Shown: positions 24,464 through 33,979 of the stretch, in pieces
How positions within the stretch are numbered: the stretch's first letter is position 1
How the letters are laid out: every line of letters begins with the position of its first letter
Assembly: GCF_021497965.1 (NCBI RefSeq)
Contig: NZ_CP046525.1
Location: 1-64,000, forward strand
Length of the DNA: 64,000 nt
From: Streptococcus infantis
GTDB lineage: Bacteria; Bacillota; Bacilli; Lactobacillales; Streptococcaceae
Direction of reading: 5' to 3'
The notes under the pieces: model-generated
What the model was told of the DNA's origin: nothing
Databases searched by the model: none
What the model saw: the letters and a program-made list of their open reading frames with translations, nothing else
Program-made: the position numbers and the translations under genes

Positions 24464-25828
24464 ATCATAGCAAAGAAAAAAGCGACATTTGTATGTCAAA
24501 ATTGTGAATATAATTCACCCAAGTATTTAGGACGCTGTCCAAACTGTGGAGCCTGGTCTTCTTTTGTGGAGGAAGTTGAGGTTGCAGAAGTCAAAAATGC
24601 GCGTGTGTCCTTGACAGGTGAGAAAACCAAGCCCATGAAATTGGCTGAGGTGACTTCTATCAATGTCAATCGAACTAAGACTGAGATGGAGGAATTTAAC
24701 CGAGTGCTTGGTGGCGGTGTGGTGCCAGGAAGTCTTGTCCTCATTGGTGGGGATCCAGGGATTGGGAAATCAACCCTTCTCTTACAAGTATCAACCCAGT
24801 TGTCTCAAGTAGGAACAGTTCTCTATGTTAGTGGGGAGGAGTCTGCTCAACAGATCAAACTCCGTGCAGAGCGCTTGGGTGATATCGACAGTGAGTTTTA
24901 TCTCTATGCTGAGACCAATATGCAGAGCGTTCGTGCAGAAGTCGAACGTATCCAGCCGGATTTCCTTATCATCGATTCGATTCAGACCATTATGTCTCCT
25001 GAGATTTCAGGGGTGCAGGGGTCAGTTTCCCAGGTACGTGAAGTAACCGCTGAACTCATGCAGCTGGCTAAGACCAATAACATTGCTATCTTTATCGTAG
25101 GGCATGTTACAAAGGAAGGAACCTTGGCTGGACCTCGTATGTTGGAACATATGGTGGATACAGTGCTTTACTTTGAAGGGGAACGACACCATACCTTCCG
25201 TATCTTGAGAGCAGTCAAAAATCGTTTTGGCTCGACAAATGAGATTGGAATCTTTGAGATGCAGTCAGGTGGATTGGTTGAGGTTCTCAATCCAAGTGAG
25301 GTCTTTCTAGAAGAACGTTTGGACGATGCTACTGGTTCATCAATTGTTGTGACTATGGAAGGGACACGTCCGATTTTGGCGGAGGTTCAGGCTCTGGTGA
25401 CACCGACCATGTTTGGAAATGCTAAGCGTACGACGACAGGGCTTGATTTCAATCGCGCTAGTCTGATTATGGCTGTTTTGGAAAAACGTGCAGGGCTTCT
25501 CTTGCAAAATCAGGATGCCTATCTTAAATCAGCTGGTGGTGTCAAATTAGATGAGCCTGCTATTGACCTGGCTGTTGCAGTTGCTATTGCTTCGAGTTAC
25601 AAGGACAAACCAACCAATCCTCAGGAATGTTTTGTAGGAGAGTTGGGCTTGACGGGAGAGATTCGGCGCGTAAATCGTATCGAACAACGAATCAACGAAG
25701 CTGCTAAGCTTGGATTCACAAAAATCTATGTACCAAAAAATTCCCTAACAGGTATTAAGCCACCTAAGGAAATTCAGGTGATTGGGGTGACGACTATTCA
25801 GGAAGTCTTGAAAAAAGTATTCTCCTAA
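24464..25828 (+). CDS. radA: DNA repair/recombination protein RadA, probable ATC start
   Basis: RadA is a RecA-related, DnaB-like branch-migration ATPase needed for transformation. The first in-frame ATG (24566) would remove the N-terminal zinc finger that is plainly encoded upstream (CQNC...RCPNC: Cys11, 14, 25, 28). No ATG, GTG or TTG lies in frame before it, since a TAA is at 24446. GAGAGGA (24452-24458) is suitably spaced from ATC 24464 (then ATA-GCA-AAG), giving [11 protein letters not shown]. Walker [11 protein letters not shown], the RadA motif KNRFGS and the C-terminal Lon-like domain ([21 protein letters not shown]) follow. It is the last gene of the dut operon. Confidence 0.93.
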   Translation: MIAKKKATFVCQNCEYNSPKYLGRCPNCGAWSSFVEEVEVAEVKNARVSLTGEKTKPMKLAEVTSINVNRTKTEMEEFNRVLGGGVVPGSLVLIGGDPGIGKSTLLLQVSTQLSQVGTVLYVSGEESAQQIKLRAERLGDIDSEFYLYAETNMQSVRAEVERIQPDFLIIDSIQTIMSPEISGVQGSVSQVREVTAELMQLAKTNNIAIFIVGHVTKEGTLAGPRMLEHMVDTVLYFEGERHHTFRILRAVKNRFGSTNEIGIFEMQSGGLVEVLNPSEVFLEERLDDATGSSIVVTMEGTRPILAEVQALVTPTMFGNAKRTTTGLDFNRASLIMAVLEKRAGLLLQNQDAYLKSAGGVKLDEPAIDLAVAVAIASSYKDKPTNPQECFVGELGLTGEIRRVNRIEQRINEAAKLGFTKIYVPKNSLTGIKPPKEIQVIGVTTIQEVLKKVFS

Positions 25829-25898
25829 TCGTTTTACTCAGGTTTAGATTACTAATTATTTTATTGCTAACAATTATTAAAACAAGGAGGAATTTCTG

Positions 25899-26594
25899 AT
25901 GAAATTTTCTATGGACAGTCAAATGCAATTTCCTTTGGTAGAGTTGTCACTCAATCAAGGAGAAACCGTCTATATCCAGCGAGGTAGCATGGTCTACCAT
26001 ACACCCAATGTAAGTCTCAATACCCAGCTCAATGCTAGCGGATCTGGTTTAGGCCGTTTTGTCAAAGCTGTAGGGCGTTCAATGGTTTCTGGTGAAAGTA
26101 CCTTTATCACTCAAGCTGTTGCAGAGTCTGACAACGGGAACCTTGCTTTAGCACCAGATACTCCTGGTCAAGTGATTGCTCTTGAGCTAGGTGAAAAGCA
26201 ATATCGATTGAATGATGGAGCCTTTCTAGCTCTTGATGGTACAGCTTTCTATACAATGGAGCGCCAGTCTATTGGTAAAGCTCTGTTTGGAGGGCAAGGC
26301 GGTCTCTTTGTGATGACTACTCAAGGTCAAGGAACTCTTTTGGCCAATGCTTTTGGTTCGATTAAAAAAATTGAACTGCAAAACCAAGAAGTAACGATTG
26401 ATAATGCTCATGTGGTGGCTTGGAGCCAGTCTTTGGACTATGATATTCACCTAGAAAATGGCTTCTGGCAATCTATCGGTACAGGTGAAGGAGTGGTGAA
26501 CACCTTCCGAGGGACTGGTGAGGTCTATGTACAAAGTCTCAATCTTCAAAGCTTTGCAGGTTCTCTTAACAAGTATATCCAAAAAGGTTCATAA
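25899..26594 (+). CDS. AIM24 / TIGR00266 family protein
   Basis: A 231-residue protein of the AIM24 (TIGR00266) family, which forms a beta-barrel-like fold of repeated short strands. Recognisable parts are VYIQRGSMVYH near the start, SGLGRFVKAVGRSMVSGES, and GTGEGVVNTFRGTGEVYVQSL at the end. The biochemical role is unknown; a mitochondrial relative affects membrane organisation. An AAGGAGG site is well placed. A strong terminator follows, so it is probably monocistronic. Confidence 0.85.
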   Translation: MKFSMDSQMQFPLVELSLNQGETVYIQRGSMVYHTPNVSLNTQLNASGSGLGRFVKAVGRSMVSGESTFITQAVAESDNGNLALAPDTPGQVIALELGEKQYRLNDGAFLALDGTAFYTMERQSIGKALFGGQGGLFVMTTQGQGTLLANAFGSIKKIELQNQEVTIDNAHVVAWSQSLDYDIHLENGFWQSIGTGEGVVNTFRGTGEVYVQSLNLQSFAGSLNKYIQKGS

Positions 26595-26599
26595 TAATA

Positions 26600-26656
26600 A
26601 AAAAACTAGGACAGAAACCCAAGCTAGTTGCTGGATATCTCTGTCCCAGTTTTTTT
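26600..26656 (+). terminator. Terminator after the AIM24-family gene
   Basis: AAAAACTAGGACAGA pairs with TCTGTCCCAGTTTTT across a 26-base loop with a single G-T type mismatch, ending in a T-run. Its A-run and T-run ends would let it work in both orientations. Confidence 0.85.
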
Positions 26657-26756
26657 ATATGAAAGTTGACAGCTGACAAGACAAAGAAAAGATGGTAAGA
26701 TAGGAGATAAATAATTTGGTGTTCAAATTATCTGGCAGACTAGAAAGTGAGTTGTC

Positions 26757-27251
26757 ATGTCCTATTTTGAAAATTTTTTAAAAGCCAATCAAGCTTATGT
26801 AGAACTACATGGAGATTTGCATTTATCCATTAAACCTAAGACCAAGGTTGCAATCGTAACTTGTATGGATTCGCGTCTACACGTTGCGCCAGCTCTGGGC
26901 TTGGCTCTGGGAGATGCTCATATCTTGCGGAATGCGGGAGGTCGAGTGACGGAGGATATGATTCGCTCATTGGTCATTTCCCAGCAGCAGATGGGGACAA
27001 GAGAGATTGTAGTTCTTCACCATACTGACTGCGGGGCCCAAACCTTTAATAACGAGGACTTCCAAGAACACTTGAAATGTGAATTGGGAGTTGATGTATC
27101 TGGGCAGGATTTCTTACCGTTTCAAGACGTCGATGAGAGTGTCCGAGAGGATATGAAGTTGTTGCGAGAATGTCCCTTAATTCCAGATGATGTCATAATT
27201 TCAGGAGCTGTTTATGATGTAGATACAGGTAGTATGAGAGAGATATACTAA
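26757..27251 (+). CDS. Beta-class carbonic anhydrase
   Basis: Interconverts CO2 and bicarbonate. The 164-residue protein has the zinc ligands of the beta class, Cys36 in TCMDSR (with Asp38 and Arg40 of the catalytic dyad), then His89 and Cys92 in HHTDCG. RNAGGRV is intact. Length and position downstream of radA match pneumococcal SP_0024. It supplies bicarbonate for carboxylation reactions and growth in low CO2. Confidence 0.92.
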   Translation: MSYFENFLKANQAYVELHGDLHLSIKPKTKVAIVTCMDSRLHVAPALGLALGDAHILRNAGGRVTEDMIRSLVISQQQMGTREIVVLHHTDCGAQTFNNEDFQEHLKCELGVDVSGQDFLPFQDVDESVREDMKLLRECPLIPDDVIISGAVYDVDTGSMREIY

Positions 27252-27338
27252 CTTTCTATTGAAAAGCTTCTAGAGTAGCATGAAATAGGATGCTAAAATA
27301 GATAAATTTTTGCTTTACTATCACTAATATAAAATAGT

Positions 27339-27380
27339 ATAAGACAAGAGGATAAATGTCTACTCTTGTCTTATTTTTTA
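27339..27380 (+). terminator. Terminator between carbonic anhydrase gene and prs
   Basis: A perfect 12-base stem, ATAAGACAAGAG (27339-27350) with CTCTTGTCTTAT (27363-27374), followed by TTTTTT. Confidence 0.9.
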
Positions 27381-27466
27381 TTGAAAAATCAAGAAAAAAG
27401 CGCTACAATGGTAGATGGAAAATATTGTAAAAAAACACAAGTGATACATAAATACTGGAGGAAATC

Positions 27467-28435
27467 ATGTCTTTTTCTGATTTAAAGCTGTTTGCCCTTT
27501 CTTCAAATAAAGAATTGGCAGAACGTGTGGCACAAGAGATTGGGATAGAATTGGGAAAATCGACTGTTCGTCAATTTTCAGATGGAGAAATTCAAGTTAA
27601 CATCGAAGAATCTATCCGTGGGAAACATGTCTTTATCTTACAATCAACTAGCTCACCTGTAAATGACAATCTACTAGAGATTTTGATTATGGTTGATGCT
27701 TTGAAACGTGCCAGTGCAGAATCTGTCAACGTTGTAATGCCTTACTATGGTTATGCGCGTCAGGATAGAAAAGCGAGAGCACGTGAACCAATCACTGCAA
27801 AACTCGTGGCAAATATGCTTGAAGTAGCTGGAGTGGATCGTTTGTTGACGATTGATTTGCACGCTGCGCAGATTCAAGGATTCTTTGATATTCCTGTTGA
27901 TCACTTGATGGGTGCTCCTTTGATTGCGGATTACTTTGAGCGTCGTGGTATGGTTGGTTCTGACTATGTCGTTGTCAGTCCAGACCACGGTGGTGTCACT
28001 CGTGCTCGTAAATTAGCAGAGTTCTTGAAAACTCCAATTGCCATTATCGATAAACGCCGTAGCGTAGACAAAATGAACACTAGCGAAGTGATGAATATCA
28101 TTGGTAAGGTTGAAGGTAAAACTTGTATCTTGATTGACGATATGATTGATACAGCTGGAACTATTTGTCACGCAGCAGATGCCCTTGCTGAGGCAGGAGC
28201 TGTTGAAGTTTACGCAAGCTGTACGCACCCAGTTCTTTCAGGGCCAGCTATGGACAACATCCAGAAATCAGCTATTAAAAAATTGGTTGTTTTGGATACT
28301 ATCTACCTACCAGAGGAACGTTTAATTGATAAGATTGAGCAAATCTCTATCGCTCATCTGTTAGGCGATGCAATCATCCGTATCCACGAAAAACGTCCTC
28401 TTTCTCCATTGTTTAGTATTGAAAAGACTATTTAA
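27467..28435 (+). CDS. prs: Ribose-phosphate pyrophosphokinase
   Basis: Makes PRPP from ribose-5-phosphate and ATP for nucleotide, His and Trp synthesis. The 322-residue enzyme has [21 protein letters not shown], the catalytic flexible-loop region [25 protein letters not shown], and the PRPP-binding loop [19 protein letters not shown] site precedes the ATG. Two prs genes occur in streptococci; by its position after radA and the carbonic anhydrase this is the prs1 copy. Confidence 0.96.
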   Translation: MSFSDLKLFALSSNKELAERVAQEIGIELGKSTVRQFSDGEIQVNIEESIRGKHVFILQSTSSPVNDNLLEILIMVDALKRASAESVNVVMPYYGYARQDRKARAREPITAKLVANMLEVAGVDRLLTIDLHAAQIQGFFDIPVDHLMGAPLIADYFERRGMVGSDYVVVSPDHGGVTRARKLAEFLKTPIAIIDKRRSVDKMNTSEVMNIIGKVEGKTCILIDDMIDTAGTICHAADALAEAGAVEVYASCTHPVLSGPAMDNIQKSAIKKLVVLDTIYLPEERLIDKIEQISIAHLLGDAIIRIHEKRPLSPLFSIEKTI

Positions 28436-28706
28436 ATTTACAGTTGAGGAAATAAAAAACGCTTATAAATTCAGAACCCTATCGAACACAGAAGTCTGTA
28501 TTGTTCGGAGTTTAAATATTTTTGTATCAATTGTTTCAAGAATATTATTTGATTTTTTAAACTAGAGTGAATTTTACTTATTTTTTACCAGAAAAAATAA
28601 ATTTATTTTAAAAAAAGCTTGACAACTTAGATTTATATGATATAATTTGATGTAATAAGGGTTGTCCTTATAAATTAAATTTTAAAATTAAAGAGGAGAT
28701 AAAACA
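28436..28706. promoter_or_regulatory. Upstream region and promoter of the abpA-like gene
   Basis: TTGACA (28619-28624), 16 bases, TATAAT (28641-28646) gives a strong promoter 60 bases before the start codon, with an AGAGGAG ribosome-binding site. Upstream, an interrupted dyad CGAACA...TGTTCG (28483-28509) may end the prs transcript. An AAAAAACGCTTATA at about 28453 is only a poor cre match, and I do not count it. Nothing else seen. Confidence 0.7.
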
Positions 28707-29351
28707 ATGAAGAAAGTTTTATTATCATCAGTAGTAGCTCTTGCAGTATTTTCTGCAGCAGCTCCAGTTTTTGCACAAGGAGAAAATCCAGCTTCTTCTA
28801 ACCAATTGATCCAAAAGAAATATGTTTCATGGCGTGATGCAGCTGACGAAGCTGAAAACCTATTAAATGCTCATGATGCTGAAATCAAAGCAGAAGCTGC
28901 ACAACAACCTGCAGTAGTTGCTGCACAACAAGCTCTTGATGCATATGGTTCAGGTCACCTTTACGGTGAATATGTAGCTAAACGTGATGCTGCTTTCAAC
29001 GAAGCTTACAACGTGGTACGTAACATGTACCGTCAAAAATATGAAGAACAATACATCAAAGATGCTATGGCTCAAGGTAACTACTACAACGAAAATGGTG
29101 TAGAAGCTAACCGTACAAATGAACAACGTATCGCTGACGACCAAGCAGCACAAACTGGTAAAGCTCCTGTAGCATCAGCTAATCAAGCATCAGCTGACCA
29201 AGCATCAGCTGACCAAGCAGCAACTCAACCAGAAGGTGGCAAACCAGGTGCTGTAGACCAAGCTAAAAAAGCTGATGCAGCAGCTAAAAAAGCTGGTGCT
29301 TCTGCAAAAGCAGGTCAAAAAGCCCTTCCAAAAACACACGCTGTTAAATAA
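28707..29351 (+). CDS. abpA: Amylase-binding protein A-like secreted protein
   Basis: The 214-residue product starts with a signal peptide (KKVLLSSVVALAVFSAAAPVFA, cut after Ala23), followed by a helical Ala/Gln/Glu-rich domain with Tyr-rich segments (YGEYVAKRDAAFNEAYNVV), a short repeat NQASADQASADQ (about 167-178), a Lys/Ala-rich stretch and C-terminal LPKTHAVK. In S. gordonii AbpA is a small helical adhesin that binds salivary alpha-amylase and is anchored by sortase B. A sortase B gene follows directly here. No LPXTG-type hydrophobic tail is present. The assignment rests on the N-terminus, size, composition and this pairing. Confidence 0.75.
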   Translation: MKKVLLSSVVALAVFSAAAPVFAQGENPASSNQLIQKKYVSWRDAADEAENLLNAHDAEIKAEAAQQPAVVAAQQALDAYGSGHLYGEYVAKRDAAFNEAYNVVRNMYRQKYEEQYIKDAMAQGNYYNENGVEANRTNEQRIADDQAAQTGKAPVASANQASADQASADQAATQPEGGKPGAVDQAKKADAAAKKAGASAKAGQKALPKTHAVK

Positions 29352-29427
29352 TTTATTTATTTGGTGAAGTATACTATCACTGAAACTTTGTTTCAGTGAT
29401 TTTTTTAGTAAATAACGAGGTAGAAAA

Positions 29428-30270
29428 ATGAGTGGACACTCTAGAACAAAGAAAACACCAATTACTAAAATAATTGCTTCTATCGCAGCAGTAGCTATCG
29501 TTGCTTTGGGAGGCTTGTTTATATATAATAACAGCTTCTCAGCATCAAGTGAGAATAAGACGACTGAAACTACCGTTACCCAGGAAGCGTCAAAGCAAAC
29601 TTATACTGCTAGTAAGGAAGAAAAGGAATATCTCTCTAATAAATTTAAAGGTTTACTTGCAACAAACTCTGAAACTGTGGGGTATGTATATATTCCGGGT
29701 ACACAGTTAGATGAACCAGTCGTTCAAACAACGGATAATGCGACTTATTTAGATAAGCGCTTTGATGGGGTTAACGAGCCTTTAATGGGGACAGTCTTTA
29801 TGGACGCTGATAACAAAAAGGACTTTAGCGATCGATTAACTTGGTTATTTGGTCATGCCCGTGGTAGTAAAGTGGCTGACCACCGTATGTTTAAAGATGT
29901 GAACTATTTCAGTCGCCAAGATTATTTTGATGAGCATCCTTATGTAGTTATTGAAACTCCAGAGAGAAAGTACTATTATGAAGCTGTTGCCATGATTATT
30001 GTTCCAGAAGAAACAGCATTTTACCGTACTTCTTTTGATGATGATGCAGATTTTGAGAAACAGCTAACTACTATTTATGATACTGCAGAAGTTAAGAAAC
30101 CAAATGTTAAGATATCAGCTAAGGATAAATATCTTGTGCTTTCTACTTGTCGTGAAGAAGATGATACGATTCGTGCCAATCTCTACCTTCGACAAATTCC
30201 TGATTCAGAGATGAGTGACTTTGTCAAACAACACGGAGAAAGCCTTCAGTATAAACCAACAAGAGAATAA
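29428..30270 (+). CDS. srtB: Class B sortase
   Basis: A 280-residue type II membrane protein with one N-terminal membrane segment (about 12-32), then a linker and the sortase catalytic domain. The catalytic residues are His143 in FGHARGS, Cys241 in LSTCREEDD and Arg249 in TIRANLYL. The spacing between the Cys and Arg and the long insertion before the Cys fit class B. It lies 76 bases after the abpA-like gene, in the same direction. Between them is only a weak hairpin, so they are likely co-expressed and the abpA product is the probable substrate. Confidence 0.9.
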   Translation: MSGHSRTKKTPITKIIASIAAVAIVALGGLFIYNNSFSASSENKTTETTVTQEASKQTYTASKEEKEYLSNKFKGLLATNSETVGYVYIPGTQLDEPVVQTTDNATYLDKRFDGVNEPLMGTVFMDADNKKDFSDRLTWLFGHARGSKVADHRMFKDVNYFSRQDYFDEHPYVVIETPERKYYYEAVAMIIVPEETAFYRTSFDDDADFEKQLTTIYDTAEVKKPNVKISAKDKYLVLSTCREEDDTIRANLYLRQIPDSEMSDFVKQHGESLQYKPTRE

Positions 30271-30292
30271 TCTTTAAATAAAATCTTTATAA

Positions 30293-30341
30293 ATCCTCTT
30301 AAAATTAAATGAATAGTTTAATTTTGGGAGGATTTTTTGAT
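30293..30341 (+). terminator. Terminator after srtB
   Basis: AATCCTC..AAAATTAAA pairs with TTTAATTTT..GAGGATT across a seven-base loop and is followed by five T. Confidence 0.85.
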
Positions 30342-30411
30342 TTTTGTTTTTATAGTAAATTTCTGCAAACCCTTTCAAAATATGCTATAATGATGAAAAA
30401 GGAGGATTTTT

Positions 30412-30849
30412 ATGACTCAAGAATTTATCAATCCAAGTGATGGCGTAGTACGTCAGTATTTAACAACTAGCAAAACGGTAGCTGTAGTAGGTCTGTCGGA
30501 TCGCGAGGAAACAACTAGTAATCGTGTATCTAAGGAGATGCAGTCTCGAGGATATAGAATCATTCCAGTCAATCCGAAATTAGCAGGCCAGGAAATTCTT
30601 GGAGAAAAGGCTTATGCAAGTCTTGCTGAGATTCCTTTTCATGTAGATATTGTGGATGTTTTCCGTCGCAGTGAGTTTTTACCAGATGTCGCACGTGACT
30701 TTCTACAAGCAGATGCACAGATTTTCTGGGCTCAACTTGGTCTTGAAAATCAAGAGGCAGAAGAAATTCTCCGAGCTGGCGGATGTGAAGATATTGTGAT
30801 GAATCGTTGTATTAAGAAAGAACATACACGATTGATTCTTGAACAATAA
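30412..30849 (+). CDS. CoA-binding domain protein (YccU family)
   Basis: The 145-residue protein is a single Rossmann CoA-binding domain (YccU-like), with the nucleotide loop TVAVVGLSDREETTSNRVSK near residues 22-41 and the strand VDIVDVFRRSEFLP. It matches the gene next to polA in pneumococcus (SP_0033 position), although polA lies elsewhere in this genome. Function unknown. An AAGGAGG site precedes the ATG. Confidence 0.9.
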   Translation: MTQEFINPSDGVVRQYLTTSKTVAVVGLSDREETTSNRVSKEMQSRGYRIIPVNPKLAGQEILGEKAYASLAEIPFHVDIVDVFRRSEFLPDVARDFLQADAQIFWAQLGLENQEAEEILRAGGCEDIVMNRCIKKEHTRLILEQ

Positions 30850-30874
30850 AAAGGTAGCCTTTAGGCTACCTTTT
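30846..30874. terminator. Bidirectional terminator between convergent genes
   Basis: AAAAGGTAGCCT-TT-AGGCTACCTTTT is a near-perfect 12-base stem with A and T tails on both sides, serving the convergent CoA-binding and yeiH-type genes. Confidence 0.9.
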
Positions 30875-30877
30875 GTC

Positions 30878-31888
30878 TTAGATAATACCGATGAGTATTT
30901 GCATGCCAAGACTAGTCAGGATAATGGCAATCCAGCAGAGGGCTCCAAGGAGAATAGATTTACCGCTGGATTTGATCATGGTGATGAGATTGGTTTTGAG
31001 ACCGATAGCGCTCATGGCCATGATAATGAGGAATTTAGAGAGTTGTTTGAGAGGTGCAAAAAAGCTGTTGCTGACACCGAATGAAGTGAGAATAGTAGTT
31101 AGCAGAGAAGCTAGGATAAAGTAGAGAATGAAAACGGGGAAGATTTTTTTAAGCTTCACTCCTTGTTTGTTACCTTGTTGACGGCTCTGCCAGTAGGAGA
31201 GGAAGAGAGTAATAGGGATAATAGCCAGGGTACGGGTCAGTTTGACAATGGTTGCTGACTCAAGAGTGTTGGTGTGATAAAGACTATCCCAGGCGCTAGC
31301 TGTAGCTGTTACAGAGGAAGTATCGTTGACTGCTGTCCCTGCAAAAAGAGAAAAACCTTCGTTTGATAGGTGAAGCCAGCCTCCTAGGGTTGGGAAGATA
31401 AGCGCAGCTATGACATTGAAGAAAAAGATAACAGATATGGCTTGAGCGACTTCTTTTTCCTTAGCATGGATGACAGGAGCAGTTGCCGCAATGGCAGAGC
31501 CTCCACAGATAGAAGAACCTACTCCAATTAAGGTAGCCAGCTTTGTATCGAGGTCAAAAAAGCGTTGGAAGAGATAGGCTACAATTAAAGCTATAGAAAT
31601 AGTAGAAAGAATGACAGGGAGGGAAGATTTTCCAACTGCGAAAACTTGAGAGATATTGAGTCCAAATCCAAGCAAGATGACAGCGTACTGGAGTAATTTT
31701 TTAGAGCTATAAGTCAAACCAGCATCCAGTTGTTTATAGGAAGTGAGAAAGGGGTGGAGAATCATTCCGATAAAGATAGCAAAAACTGGCGCTCCTACAA
31801 CAGGTAAGAAGCCTCCTAAAACCCAAGAGATGATAGAAATGATAAGACAGACTAGAAGTCCGGTCCCATTTTTTGATAGAAATGACAT
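30878..31888 (-). CDS. YeiH family putative sulfate exporter (UPF0324)
   Basis: A 336-residue integral membrane protein with about ten hydrophobic segments and the family signatures [28 protein letters not shown] and [12 protein letters not shown]. The YeiH/UPF0324 family is annotated as a putative sulfate exporter on weak evidence. It matches pneumococcal SP_0034 in place. An AGGTTTTT stretch upstream of the start at 31888 contains the likely ribosome-binding site. Confidence 0.88.
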   Translation of the reverse strand: MSFLSKNGTGLLVCLIISIISWVLGGFLPVVGAPVFAIFIGMILHPFLTSYKQLDAGLTYSSKKLLQYAVILLGFGLNISQVFAVGKSSLPVILSTISIALIVAYLFQRFFDLDTKLATLIGVGSSICGGSAIAATAPVIHAKEKEVAQAISVIFFFNVIAALIFPTLGGWLHLSNEGFSLFAGTAVNDTSSVTATASAWDSLYHTNTLESATIVKLTRTLAIIPITLFLSYWQSRQQGNKQGVKLKKIFPVFILYFILASLLTTILTSFGVSNSFFAPLKQLSKFLIIMAMSAIGLKTNLITMIKSSGKSILLGALCWIAIILTSLGMQILIGII

Positions 31889-31981
31889 AAAAACCTCCGA
31901 AAATAAGCACTTCTTATTATAAGCTTGTCTATCAAAAAAGTAAAATAGAAAGTGGGAAATAGGCTGTGACTAAATGGATTT

Positions 31982-32010
31982 TTGCGGTCAAGGAGCTTTT
32001 GTAGTATAAT
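31982..32010 (+). promoter_or_regulatory. Promoter of the aminotransferase-recO-plsX-acpP operon
   Basis: TTGCGG (31982-31987), 17 bases, TATAAT (32005-32010), 32 bases before the start codon, which is preceded by AAGGAGG. Confidence 0.75.
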
Positions 32011-32042
32011 AGATATATGTTCTTTAATCAAGGAGGATATCT

Positions 32043-33212
32043 ATGGACCTAACCAAACGATTTAATAAACAATTAGATAAGATTCAAGTTTCCTTGATTC
32101 GTCAGTTTGACCAGGCTATTTCAGAGATTCCTGGAGTGTTACGTCTGACATTGGGAGAACCGGATTTTACAACACCAGATCATGTCAAGGAGGCTGCAAA
32201 GCGAGCCATTGACCAGAACCAATCCTATTATACAGGGATGAGCGGTTTACTGACCTTGCGTCAGGCGGCTAGTGATTTTGTAAAAGAAAAATACCAGCTA
32301 GACTATAATCCTGAAAATGAAATCTTGGTCACAATTGGTGCGACAGAGGCTTTGTCAGCTACCCTAACAGCTATCCTAGAAGAGGGAGACAAGGTTCTCT
32401 TGCCAGCTCCTGCCTATCCTGGCTATGAGCCGATTGTCAATCTAGTTGGGGCAGAGATTGTCGAGATTGATACAACTGAAAATGGCTTTGTCTTGACTCC
32501 TGAAATGCTGGAGAAGACCATTCTAGAGCAAGGTGACAAGCTTAAGGCTGTCATTCTCAACTATCCAGCTAATCCAACTGGTATCACTTATAGTCGCGAG
32601 CAATTAGAAGCCTTGGCAGATGTTTTACGCAAGTATGATATTTTCGTCGTCTGTGATGAGGTCTACTCAGAATTGACCTATACAGGGGGAAATCATGTCT
32701 CTTTGGGAACGATGCTGAGAGATCAAGCTATTATCATTAACGGCCTTTCTAAATCCCATGCCATGACAGGATGGCGTTTAGGTTTTATCTTTGCACCAGC
32801 AAACTTCACAGCTCAACTCATCAAGAGTCACCAATACTTGGTTACTGCTGCAAATACCATGGCGCAACATGCTGCAGTGGAAGCTTTGACAGCTGGTAAA
32901 GATGATGCAGAACCGATGAAGAAGGAGTATATCAAGCGTCGAGACTACATTATCGAGAAGATGACGGACCTTGGCTTTGAGATTATCAAACCAGATGGTG
33001 CTTTTTACATTTTTGCTAAGATTCCTGCAGGTTACAATCAAGATTCTTTTGCTTTTCTAAAAGATTTCGCTCATAAGAAGGCTGTTGCCTTTATCCCAGG
33101 TGCTGCCTTTGGTCAGTTCGGAGAAGGGTATGTTCGCCTATCTTATGCAGCCAGCATGGAAACGATTAAAGAAGCCATGAAACGACTTGAGGAGTATATG
33201 AAGGAAGCATGA
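32043..33212 (+). CDS. araT: Aromatic-type PLP aminotransferase
   Basis: A 389-residue fold-type I aminotransferase of class I/II. The PLP-lysine is Lys237 in [24 protein letters not shown] binds the cofactor/substrate, [10 protein letters not shown] carries the PLP-N1 aspartate, and the C-terminal Arg in YVRLSYA binds the substrate carboxylate. In pneumococcus the gene at this position (SP_0035) is annotated as an aromatic amino-acid aminotransferase. N-acetyl-diaminopimelate aminotransferase (PatA) is a related alternative. Its stop overlaps the recO start (ATGA). Confidence 0.85.
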   Translation: MDLTKRFNKQLDKIQVSLIRQFDQAISEIPGVLRLTLGEPDFTTPDHVKEAAKRAIDQNQSYYTGMSGLLTLRQAASDFVKEKYQLDYNPENEILVTIGATEALSATLTAILEEGDKVLLPAPAYPGYEPIVNLVGAEIVEIDTTENGFVLTPEMLEKTILEQGDKLKAVILNYPANPTGITYSREQLEALADVLRKYDIFVVCDEVYSELTYTGGNHVSLGTMLRDQAIIINGLSKSHAMTGWRLGFIFAPANFTAQLIKSHQYLVTAANTMAQHAAVEALTAGKDDAEPMKKEYIKRRDYIIEKMTDLGFEIIKPDGAFYIFAKIPAGYNQDSFAFLKDFAHKKAVAFIPGAAFGQFGEGYVRLSYAASMETIKEAMKRLEEYMKEA

Positions 33213-33979
33213 TTCAGTCTATTACGAGTCAAGGCCTGGTACTCTACAATCGTAACTTTCGTGAGGATGATAAGCTGGTCAAAATCTTTACAGAGCAGGC
33301 TGGGAAACGGATGTTTTTTGTGAAACATGCTAGCAAATCTAAACTTGCTCCAGTCATTCAACCCTTGGTGCTGGCTCGTTTTCTCTTAAAGGTTAACGAT
33401 GATGGACTCAGCTATATCGAGGATTACCATGAGGTAAAGACTTTTCCGAAAATCAATAGCGACCTTTTTGTTATGGCATATGCAACCTATGTTGCAGCCT
33501 TGGCAGATGCGAGTTTGCAGGATAATCAGCAGGACGCACCCTTATTTGCTTTTTTGCAAAAAACTTTGGAGTTGATGGAAGAGGGCTTAGACTATCAGGT
33601 TTTGACCAATATTTTTGAAATTCAAATTTTGACACGTTTTGGGATTAGTCTGAATTTTAATGAGTGTACATTTTGCCACCGTGTGGGACAAGCCTTTGAT
33701 TTTTCTTTCAAGTACGGTGCCTGCCTTTGCCCAGATCATTATCATGAAGATGAAAAACGATGCCATTTGAATCCCAATATTCCTTATCTACTTAATCAAT
33801 TTCAAGCCATTGATTTTGAGATTTTGGAGACTATCTCGCTCAAGTCTGAAATCAAGCAGGACTTGCGTAAGTTTATAGATCAAATCTACGAGGAATATGT
33901 CGGTATTCACCTAAAATCAAAGAAATTTATTGATTCCCTAGCCGACTGGGGACAATTACTAAAAGAGGAAGACAAATGA
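33209..33979 (+). CDS. recO: DNA repair protein RecO
   Basis: RecO loads RecA on SSB-coated DNA in the RecFOR pathway. The 256-residue protein has the N-terminal OB fold (residues 1-80, [21 protein letters not shown]), a helical middle, and a zinc-like cysteine cluster CTFC...CLCPDH. Length is usual. It overlaps the genes on both sides by four bases, so it is translationally coupled. Confidence 0.95.
   Translation: MIQSITSQGLVLYNRNFREDDKLVKIFTEQAGKRMFFVKHASKSKLAPVIQPLVLARFLLKVNDDGLSYIEDYHEVKTFPKINSDLFVMAYATYVAALADASLQDNQQDAPLFAFLQKTLELMEEGLDYQVLTNIFEIQILTRFGISLNFNECTFCHRVGQAFDFSFKYGACLCPDHYHEDEKRCHLNPNIPYLLNQFQAIDFEILETISLKSEIKQDLRKFIDQIYEEYVGIHLKSKKFIDSLADWGQLLKEEDK

Noticed and set aside
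27674-27988. A 104-residue antisense frame within prs
   Set aside because: Shadow frame of a conserved gene, with no start signals.
28453-28466. AAAAAACGCTTATA as a cre site for the abpA-like gene
   Set aside because: Only about 11 of 14 positions match and it lies roughly 180 bases upstream of the transcription start.
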